Below are positions 1 through 5,165 of a DNA stretch of 8,128 bases, piece after piece. The notes under the pieces are model-generated. The model had not been told where the DNA came from, searched no databases, and saw nothing but the letters and a program-made list of their open reading frames with translations. Origin of the DNA: an uncultured Candidatus Saccharibacteria bacterium (GTDB lineage Bacteria; Patescibacteriota; Saccharimonadia; Saccharimonadales; Saccharimonadaceae). The stretch's first letter is position 1. Each line of letters begins with the position of its first letter. The DNA lies in NCBI GenBank assembly GCA_938017655.1, contig CALIJO010000028.1, positions 1-8,128 of the forward strand, given 5' to 3'. Position numbers and translations under genes: made by a program.

Positions 1-922
1 GGGTGGCGTGGACGGCGGCAGAATTTTCTGTACTACCGCGACTCAAGCTAACGCGAAGGTCAGCCTGCTGGATTTGACTTTCACCCTTAGTGTTTAAGGC
101 ATCGCCGGTAACGAATTGCTGAAATTCAATATCGGAACCACTAACTTTGTGGAAGATTTTAGAAAAAGTACTAGCGCTAACGTTTGCGAAAAAGAAAAAG
201 TAAATAAAGAGCGCAATGCCGGCAGCGATAAGCGCGGCAAGGAGATAGAGGAAGATTTTTTGAGCTTTGGTTTTTTCTTTTTTGGCCGGAGTTTCGACTT
301 CGACGTTAGCTTCGGTATTTTCGGAAGCGGAATTAGAGTTAGACTCAGTGGTAGACTCATGGGTAGTTTCAGAGGTAGGCTCAGCGTTAGGTCCAGAGGC
401 AGAATTAGAGGTAGAATCGGAGGCGGTGACCGGAGCGGAATCTTCGACTGGCTCCTCATAATTATTTTCTTTGAGAACCTCATCGAGAATGTGATTTTTA
501 TCTTCTGAGACTTCATCATTTTCAGAGATTGCATGTTTTTCGGAAATTGCAGTATTTTCGGGACCTGCGTTATTTTCAGAAACTGCAATATCTTCATTAA
601 CTTCGTCGGCCAAAACAGGATTCTCTAATGACTCTTCGGAGATAGAGTCGGCCATATTATTAATTAAATCATCCGATAAGATGCTGGAATTTTCGGTTTC
701 CGGGTTTTCGGTTTCCAGATTTTCAGTTTCTGGCTTCTTTGTCTCAGGAGCTTGATTTTTAGCTTTTGAAATTTCAGTGTCTATACTTTGCGCTTTGACT
801 AACTCTGGAGTTTGAGCGCTAAAATGCACACTATCCGCACTAACCCCAGTTTCTTTGATTTGATTTTTTGGGCCTGTTTCAATCGGATTGACCTCGAGGT
901 CAAAATCGAATTTATCCGCCAT
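1..922 (-). CDS. Partial low-complexity, single-pass membrane protein (3' end outside window)
   Basis: Not recognised as a named family. The frame is open without a stop from the ATG at 922 to the window edge, giving 307 residues. Residues 1-207 are hydrophilic, acidic and low complexity. They include three ETEN pentapeptide repeats (about 65-78), SEN/PEN repeats (about 115-140) and a Ser/Thr/Asn-rich stretch (168-207). A lysine-rich patch (214-222) precedes one strong transmembrane helix (about 223-246). At least 60 more residues follow, with more ordered composition. The positive-inside rule suggests a cytoplasmic N-terminus and an outside C-terminus; this is inference. Start choice: the ATG at 922 follows AGAAAGGGA by 3 nt. 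An in-frame ATG at 937 would add five residues but would swallow that site. It lies downstream of the LPSTG gene, separated by a terminator and with its own extended -10 box. Antisense open frames over this region are artefacts of the biased composition. Confidence 0.82.
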   Translation of the reverse strand, partial: MADKFDFDLEVNPIETGPKNQIKETGVSADSVHFSAQTPELVKAQSIDTEISKAKNQAPETKKPETENLETENPETENSSILSDDLINNMADSISEESLENPVLADEVNEDIAVSENNAGPENTAISEKHAISENDEVSEDKNHILDEVLKENNYEEPVEDSAPVTASDSTSNSASGPNAEPTSETTHESTTESNSNSASENTEANVEVETPAKKEKTKAQKIFLYLLAALIAAGIALFIYFFFFANVSASTFSKIFHKVSGSDIEFQQFVTGDALNTKGESQIQQADLRVSLSRGSTENSAAVHAT

Positions 923-925
923 GCT

Positions 926-934
926 TCCCTTTCT
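926..934 (-). promoter_or_regulatory. Ribosome binding site of the partial membrane protein gene
   Basis: AGAAAGGGA lies 3 nt before the ATG at 922. AGAAAGG is complementary to the CCUUUCU usually found at the extreme 3' end of bacterial 16S rRNA, so the pairing is shifted upstream compared with a GGAGG core, which explains the short apparent spacing. It favours the ATG at 922 over the in-frame ATG at 937. The same string precedes htpX. Confidence 0.6.
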
Positions 935-965
935 CATGATTAAGTTTACTCAAATATTCCTCTAT

Positions 966-974
966 ATTTTAGCA
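966..974 (-). promoter_or_regulatory. Extended -10 promoter for the partial membrane protein gene
   Basis: On the minus strand TGC precedes TAAAAT (5 of 6 to TATAAT), forming an extended -10 element. No good -35 box is present at 16-18 bp; a TTGCCC lies 20 bp upstream of the -10 hexamer. Transcription would start near 959, giving a leader of roughly 37 nt. Confidence 0.5.
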
Positions 975-1014
975 TAAGTTTAATCAGAATAGGGCAAGAA
1001 AAAACTCCTCAAAC

Positions 1015-1043
1015 AAAAAATCTCCACTCGAAGTGGAGATTTT
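1015..1043 (-). terminator. Intrinsic terminator of the LPSTG protein gene
   Basis: A perfect 8-bp stem TCTCCACT / AGTGGAGA (1021-1028 with 1032-1039) closes a 3-nt loop. It is extended by A-T pairs and followed on the minus strand by six T residues (1020-1015). It begins 15 nt after the TAA stop of the LPSTG gene and separates it from the next minus-strand gene. Confidence 0.88.
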
Positions 1044-1058
1044 CTAAGAATCCATCGA

Positions 1059-1526
1059 TTAGGCGGCAGATTTTTTATGATTGAGGTTCAAACAAATCAG
1101 GTAGACAGCTACACCAGCGAGAAGCGCGGTAAAGACTAGGTCTTCTGGGCCAGTACTTGGGAGGTCAGAAGTGGCCTTAGTAGTACCGTTAGTAGTATTT
1201 GACGTAGTGGTAGTTTTATTGTTTTGGTACTGATCGGCTGGAGAAGCGGCAGAAATCTTATTGGTTTGGCCTTGATTGTTGGTCTTTTCAGATGACTTAG
1301 CTTCAGTTTTGGCCTCAGTCTTGTTTTCTGCTTTAGTCTCAGTCTTATTAGCTTTTTCTTCCTTAGACTCTTCGGTAGTATCGATTTTTTGTTGGCGGGA
1401 CTTTTCAGCAGATTTGATAGCCGAAGTAATAATCCAAGCACCGAAAATCACTACGATAAAAGCGATGATGGTAGCAAAAACGATAATACGAAAACGTTTA
1501 GCGCGATTAGGTTGATTAGTTTGCAT
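1059..1526 (-). CDS. Small LPXTG-type surface-anchored protein
   Basis: 155 residues with three parts. Residues 1-11 are basic and lead into a hydrophobic helix (about 14-34), which acts as a signal peptide or uncleaved anchor. Residues 38-118 are low complexity, rich in Lys/Glu/Thr and then Thr/Asn/Gln, with no sign of a globular domain. The C-terminus has the order of a cell-wall sorting signal: LPSTG (122-126), an acidic pair, a hydrophobic stretch (about 130-147) and a basic tail containing HKK. In the sortase family the enzyme cuts between Thr and Gly of LPXTG and joins the Thr to a surface acceptor; that this happens here is inferred, since no sortase gene is visible. Start choice: the ATG at 1526 has GGAG 6 nt upstream. 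A TTG four codons earlier would place that GGAG inside the coding sequence and is rejected. It has a near-consensus promoter and its own terminator, so it is probably well expressed and monocistronic. It may act as a stalk or spacer at the cell surface. Confidence 0.88.
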   Translation of the reverse strand: MQTNQPNRAKRFRIIVFATIIAFIVVIFGAWIITSAIKSAEKSRQQKIDTTEESKEEKANKTETKAENKTEAKTEAKSSEKTNNQGQTNKISAASPADQYQNNKTTTTSNTTNGTTKATSDLPSTGPEDLVFTALLAGVAVYLICLNLNHKKSAA

Positions 1527-1532
1527 GATAAT

Positions 1533-1536
1533 CTCC
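1533..1536 (-). promoter_or_regulatory. GGAG ribosome binding site that fixes the LPSTG gene start
   Basis: GGAG with a 6-nt spacer precedes the ATG at 1526. This identifies the ATG, not the in-frame TTG at 1538, as the start. Confidence 0.75.
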
Positions 1537-1568
1537 AATTAACTCTATGATTTATATCAATTTGGCTC

Positions 1569-1597
1569 ATTATACCACTTTTTATGTTTTTTGTAAA
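1569..1597 (-). promoter_or_regulatory. Strong promoter of the LPSTG protein gene
   Basis: The -35 box TTTACA (1597-1592, 5 of 6 to consensus) and a perfect -10 box TATAAT (1574-1569) are 17 bp apart. Transcription should start near 1562, giving a leader of about 36 nt that contains the GGAG. It is the best sigma70-type promoter in the window and is divergent from the enolase promoter, with the two -10 boxes about 97 bp apart. Confidence 0.85.
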
Positions 1598-1667
1598 TAG
1601 CTTAACCGTAATCATAAAGATTTTGCAAAAAATTCGCTGGTTTAAGGGCAGTTTTTCAAAATGCTAA

Positions 1668-1676
1668 TGCTATAAT
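1668..1676 (+). promoter_or_regulatory. Extended -10 promoter of enolase, predicting a leaderless mRNA
   Basis: TGC directly precedes a perfect TATAAT (1671-1676). No recognisable -35 box sits 16-18 bp upstream, which is usual for extended -10 promoters. The last base of the -10 box is only 6 nt before the ATG at 1683, so the usual start point of transcription falls on or within a base or two of the start codon. No ribosome binding site is present between them. Confidence 0.8.
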
Positions 1677-1682
1677 AAAATT

Positions 1683-2972
1683 ATGGAAAATATCACAATC
1701 AAAGAAATTCACGCAAGGCAAATTCTCGATAGCCGTGGCAATCCGACGGTAGAAGCTGATGTCTTTTTATCCGACGGTAGTGCTGGCCGTGCCATGGTGC
1801 CATCTGGCGCATCGACTGGCAGTGGCGAAGCCTTGGAACTACGTGACGGGGATAAAAACTTTTACGACGGCAAAGGTGTTATGCAAGCCGTGCGCAATGT
1901 TAATACCAAAATAAGTAGCCTACTCGTAGGTAAACACGTCGACCAGCGAGAGATTGATCAATTAATGATTCAGCTCGACGGCACGGAAAATAAATCAAAT
2001 CTCGGCGCTAATGCAATTCTAGCGGTTTCTTTAGCCCTAGCAAAAGCTTCGGCACGCGCCATGAAAATGCCATTTTATGAATATGTGGCAAAAATTGCTG
2101 GGACCTCTGACCGGATGTCTTTACCGATGCCGATGATGAACGTGATGAACGGTGGGGCGCATGCGGATTGGTGCACGGATTTTCAGGAATATATGCTGAT
2201 ACCAATCGCGGCAACCAATATTAACGAAGCGATTCGCATGGGGGCAGAAACTTTCCATGCGCTGAAAAAGGTTTTGAAAGAAAAAAATTATGTTACCACG
2301 GTGGGTGATGAGGGTGGTTATGCACCAAAAGTTTTTGGCGGCAACAATGAACCTTTAGAGCTGATTTGTGAAGCGATCGAACGCGCGGATTACGTCGTAG
2401 GTAAAGATATAGCCATTGCGATGGATATTGCCTCCTCGGAATTTTACGAAGATGGCGGTTATAAATTAAAGACCTCAAGCGAAACCAAGACCAGTGCCGA
2501 GATGATTGACTGGTACGAAGGGTTATTAGAAAAATATCCAATCGTTTCGATCGAGGATGGCCTGGCGGAAAATGACTGGGAAGGTTGGAAAGTTCTCACG
2601 GAGCGCTTAGGCGACAAATTGCAGCTGGTCGGTGACGACCTCTTCGTAACCAATGTGAAGTTACTCCAAAAAGGCATTGACGAAAAAGTGGGCAATGCGA
2701 TTTTGATCAAACCAAATCAGATTGGTTCACTTTCCGAAACCATCGACGCGGTGGTTTTGGCGCAAAAATCTGGCTATCACACGATTATGTCGCACCGCTC
2801 GGGCGAAACCGAAGATAGTGCCATCGCACACCTCGCGGTCGGACTCGGTACGGGACAAATCAAGACTGGTTCACTTTCACGCTCTGAACGCATTGCAAAG
2901 TACAACGAATTAATGCGCATTGCGGAAGCTAATCCAGAATTAGTCCTGAAGAATCCTTTCGAAGAAAATTAG
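1683..2972 (+). CDS. eno: Enolase (phosphopyruvate hydratase)
   Basis: Cytoplasmic glycolytic enzyme that interconverts 2-phosphoglycerate and phosphoenolpyruvate with Mg2+. The 429-residue length is normal for bacterial enolases. The N-terminal capping domain starts with ILDSRGNPTVE (14-24) and has the mobile loop SGASTG (41-46). The barrel carries the expected active-site residues: His160, Glu169 (QEYM), Glu210 (GDEGGYAP), metal ligands Asp248, Glu291 (SIEDG) and Asp318 (GDD), catalytic base Lys343 (LIKPNQIGS), His371-Arg372-Ser373 (SHRSGETED) and Lys394 (GQIKTG). The segment after His160-Ala-Asp reads WCT where the common form is NN(V/L). The ATG at 1683 aligns with the usual enolase N-terminus and no in-frame upstream start is available, so the lack of a Shine-Dalgarno sequence is real; translation is probably from a leaderless transcript. 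It is divergent from the LPSTG gene and convergent with ligA. Confidence 0.98.
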   Translation: MENITIKEIHARQILDSRGNPTVEADVFLSDGSAGRAMVPSGASTGSGEALELRDGDKNFYDGKGVMQAVRNVNTKISSLLVGKHVDQREIDQLMIQLDGTENKSNLGANAILAVSLALAKASARAMKMPFYEYVAKIAGTSDRMSLPMPMMNVMNGGAHADWCTDFQEYMLIPIAATNINEAIRMGAETFHALKKVLKEKNYVTTVGDEGGYAPKVFGGNNEPLELICEAIERADYVVGKDIAIAMDIASSEFYEDGGYKLKTSSETKTSAEMIDWYEGLLEKYPIVSIEDGLAENDWEGWKVLTERLGDKLQLVGDDLFVTNVKLLQKGIDEKVGNAILIKPNQIGSLSETIDAVVLAQKSGYHTIMSHRSGETEDSAIAHLAVGLGTGQIKTGSLSRSERIAKYNELMRIAEANPELVLKNPFEEN

Positions 2973-2982
2973 AACTAAAAAT

Positions 2983-3008
2983 AGTGAGATCCTAGGATAA
3001 CCCAAAAT
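2983..3008 (+). repeat. 26-bp direct repeat, copy 1, with ATCCTAGGAT palindrome
   Basis: Identical over 26 bp to 3027-3052, at a period of 44 bp. Its centre is the perfect 10-bp palindrome ATCCTAGGAT (2989-2998), followed by AACCCAAAAT. It could be a protein-binding site or a piece of a dispersed repeat; its function is unknown. Confidence 0.9.
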
Positions 3009-3026
3009 GCTGGACTAGATCAGAAG

Positions 3027-3052
3027 AGTGAGATCCTAGGATAACCCAAAAT
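3027..3052 (+). repeat. 26-bp direct repeat, copy 2, with ATCCTAGGAT palindrome
   Basis: Exact copy of 2983-3008. Its last three bases overlap the start of the first 18-bp repeat unit at 3050. Confidence 0.9.
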
Positions 3053-3105
3053 CCGGAATTAAGCGACGGATTTGGATTAAAACTACGAATCCGGAGTTAA
3101 GCGAC
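3050..3105 (+). repeat. Pair of 18-bp direct repeats AATCCGGA(A/G)TTAAGCGAC
   Basis: Copies at 3050-3067 and 3088-3105 differ at one base and are 38 bp apart. Each contains the palindrome TCCGGA. A CGGATT at 3067-3072 is the inverse complement of the AATCCG in both copies, so alternative 6-bp stems could form with either one. Confidence 0.85.
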
Positions 3106-3111
3106 AAACTA

Positions 3112-3139
3112 AAAATAGGTGCAAAATAGCACCTATTTT
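3112..3139. terminator. Bidirectional terminator between eno and ligA
   Basis: A perfect 11-bp stem AAAATAGGTGC / GCACCTATTTT (3112-3122 with 3129-3139) closes a 6-nt AAAATA loop. On the minus strand it ends in a run of five T residues and serves ligA, whose stop is about 20 nt away. On the plus strand the four T residues lie inside the stem and are followed by GG, so it is a weaker terminator for enolase. Confidence 0.85.
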
Positions 3140-3159
3140 GGTATTTCAAATTTATGAGT

Positions 3160-5163
3160 TTACTTAATCAATTCACGAAATTCGGCTTCAGAGATGACCT
3201 TGATGCCAAGCTTTTCGGCTTTAGTAATTTTCGAAGCACCTGGTTTAGCGCCGGCAATTAAGGCGGTGGTATTTTTGGTCACGGAACTGGTAACGGTAGC
3301 ACCTTTTTCGCGTAATAAATCTTCTGCCTCTTCACGACCCAGATCTGTAAGGGTACCAGTGACAACAAAACTTTGCCCCTTAAGTGGAGCGTTATCGTGA
3401 TTAACATAAACTGGACGCACGCCGAGCGAAGCAAAATCATCGAGCTGCTTCAAATTATCTTCATCAGCAAAATAAGCCAAAATTGATTCAGAAACCGTGA
3501 GACCGATATCCGGGATTTTTAGAAGTTCTTCCTCGGTGGCGTCGCGAAGAGTTTCAAGCGATTGAAAAGCATCAGCAAGCGCAACCGCGGTCTGTGCACC
3601 GACATGACGAATACCGAGTGCGGTGATAAATTTGGCGAGCGGCGCCTGTTTAGTCCGCTCGATGGCATTCAATAATTTGGTGGCGGAAAGTTCACCGAAA
3701 CGTTCGAGTTTAATCAAGTCTGATTTTTGCAAACGGTAGAGGTCAACTAGGCTTTTTAGGAGGCCCGCATCGACTAATAAATTAACATTTTTCTCACCAA
3801 GGCCCTCGATATTTAGCGCCTGCTTGCTGGCAAAATATTCAAGATTACGGCGCAAAATAAAATCTGAATCCTGTCCTTTCACGCGATAAACCACTTCCCC
3901 TTCTGGGCGTTCGAATTCAAGCTCCGGATATTGATTTTTCAGAGCTTCTTCATAATCAAAAGGCTCAGTATTATCAGGGCGAAGCGTGAGTAAGACTTCC
4001 TTAATTTTGGGAATAATATCACCAGCTTTATAGACAATCACGGTATCACCGATCCGGATATCGAGCTTGGCGATTTCATCAGAATTATGCAAGGTGGCGT
4101 GGCGCACAGTACTACCAGCAATTTCCACGGGATCTAAGATGGCCACCGGAGTCGCAGCACCAGTACGGCCGATTGAGATTACAATATCGCGTACCTTGGA
4201 AGTGGATTCTTCCGCCGGATACTTAAAAGCCACAGCAGCACGAGGAGTTTTGCCGACGATACCAAGCTCAGAATATACCTTGCGATCATTAATTTTAATC
4301 ACCATGCCATCGGTATTAAAGAGAAAATTACCACGTACCTGGCCGAGGCGCTGGATTTCAGCAAAAACTTCGTTAAGATGCGTATAAACATGATCTTGAC
4401 CGGACGTCTGAAAACCGATTTGGCGCAAGAAATCATAAGCCTTTTGGTGGGTCGGAAGATCTGGCGTGACTAAATCATAGGCCATAAAGCGAAGTGGACG
4501 ACTCGCGGCAATGCGAGGATCGAGCTGGCGAATCGTACCGGCGGCAAGATTGCGCGGATTAGCAAAAGGTTTTTCACCGAGCTTAGCCTGCATTTGATTA
4601 AGTTTTTCAAAATCTTGCTTAAAAATAATTACTTCGCCGCGCACTTCCAGATGTTCTGGAGGATTATCAAGGTTTAATTTGAGGGGAATGTTTTGGATGG
4701 TTTTCACATTCATCGTGACATCTTCGCCTACCAGACCATCACCACGCGTAACCGCCTGCTTAAAAATACCATTTTCATAATGCAAGGACATAGCCAGGCC
4801 ATCCATTTTAATATCGGTGAAAAAGGTAAATTCGGTGCCTTGATCAACTAACTTATAATTTCTGGCTACCCAATCGCGAATTTCAGATTCAGAGAAGACA
4901 TCGGCGAGAGAAATCATACGGGAAGCGTGCGTGACTTTTTGGAATTTATCGAGAGGCTTACCAGCGACGCGCTGAGTCGGCGAATCAGGAGTAATGAATT
5001 CTGGGTATTGTTCTTCTAATTGGCTAAGCTCGTGCTTCAAAGAGTCGGCCGCCGCTTCCGACATAATCGACTCGTCTAGGACGTGATAATGATAGCGATA
5101 TTCGTTGATTAATTCTTTTAATTTTTCAATGCGAGCCTTGGCCGCAGCTTTTTCACTATTCAT
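3160..5163 (-). CDS. ligA: NAD+-dependent DNA ligase LigA (no zinc-finger cysteines)
   Basis: Seals 3'-OH/5'-phosphate nicks using NAD+; essential in replication and repair. 667 residues, normal for the family (E. coli 671). Order: NMN-binding domain Ia (about 1-75); adenylation domain with nucleophile Lys119 in KMDG, TRGDG (139-143), RGEV (175-178), Arg204/Arg212, Arg277, Asp285 and Lys290 (TDGMVIK), Lys314 (AFKYP); OB fold (about 325-395) with GRTG and ATLHN; a degenerate zinc-finger region (about 395-440); helix-hairpin-helix domain (about 445-580); BRCT domain (about 592-667). Odd points: the protein has no cysteine at all, so the four zinc ligands are missing; the domain Ia Tyr equivalent to E. 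coli Tyr35 is Ala39 and Asp32 is Glu36; the Glu two residues before the nucleophile is Asp117. The frame is intact, so it is probably functional. The ATG at 5163 has GGAG 8 nt upstream and lies 2 nt after the preceding stop. It is the last gene of the lemA operon. Confidence 0.97.
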   Translation of the reverse strand: MNSEKAAAKARIEKLKELINEYRYHYHVLDESIMSEAAADSLKHELSQLEEQYPEFITPDSPTQRVAGKPLDKFQKVTHASRMISLADVFSESEIRDWVARNYKLVDQGTEFTFFTDIKMDGLAMSLHYENGIFKQAVTRGDGLVGEDVTMNVKTIQNIPLKLNLDNPPEHLEVRGEVIIFKQDFEKLNQMQAKLGEKPFANPRNLAAGTIRQLDPRIAASRPLRFMAYDLVTPDLPTHQKAYDFLRQIGFQTSGQDHVYTHLNEVFAEIQRLGQVRGNFLFNTDGMVIKINDRKVYSELGIVGKTPRAAVAFKYPAEESTSKVRDIVISIGRTGAATPVAILDPVEIAGSTVRHATLHNSDEIAKLDIRIGDTVIVYKAGDIIPKIKEVLLTLRPDNTEPFDYEEALKNQYPELEFERPEGEVVYRVKGQDSDFILRRNLEYFASKQALNIEGLGEKNVNLLVDAGLLKSLVDLYRLQKSDLIKLERFGELSATKLLNAIERTKQAPLAKFITALGIRHVGAQTAVALADAFQSLETLRDATEEELLKIPDIGLTVSESILAYFADEDNLKQLDDFASLGVRPVYVNHDNAPLKGQSFVVTGTLTDLGREEAEDLLREKGATVTSSVTKNTTALIAGAKPGASKITKAEKLGIKVISEAEFRELIK

Positions 5164-5165
5164 AT

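Larger units (their letters stand above)
2973..3118. repeat. Mosaic of short direct repeats bounded by a 12-bp duplication
   Basis: The sequence AACTAAAAATAG occurs immediately after the enolase stop (2973-2984) and again at the foot of the terminator (3107-3118). The second copy runs straight into the terminator stem. Between them lie two exact 26-bp copies and two near-identical 18-bp copies of other repeats. The simplest reading is that the terminator once followed the stop codon directly and that about 134 bp was inserted or expanded with duplication of 12 bp. No clear terminal inverted repeats or open frame are seen, so a transposition origin is only a possibility. Confidence 0.6.

Noticed and set aside
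94..597. Open frames on both strands over the left region (minus 94-597, plus 116-508 and 267-461)
   Set aside because: Their products are low-complexity Leu/Pro/Lys or Gly/Arg/Ser strings that mirror the Glu/Ser/Thr codon repeats of the real minus-strand gene, which is open to the edge and has a promoter, ribosome binding site and membrane helix.
1136..1515. Alternative frames inside the LPSTG gene (minus 1136-1441, plus 1276-1515)
   Set aside because: They are by-products of the repetitive linker codons; only the main frame has the signal, linker and sorting motif in order.
1621..1630. TTTTGCAAAA palindrome between the divergent promoters as an operator
   Set aside because: A 10-bp A/T-rich palindrome is expected by chance in this composition, it overlaps neither promoter core, and no second copy supports it.
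2983..3052. The two 26-bp repeats as a minimal CRISPR array
   Set aside because: Only two copies, an 18-bp gap that is too short for a normal spacer, a 10-bp central palindrome and no cas genes nearby.
3160..5163. LigA as a broken or inactive gene because of missing zinc ligands
   Set aside because: The frame is complete at normal length, with KMDG, RGEV, TDGMVIK, AFKYP, helix-hairpin-helix and BRCT regions all present.
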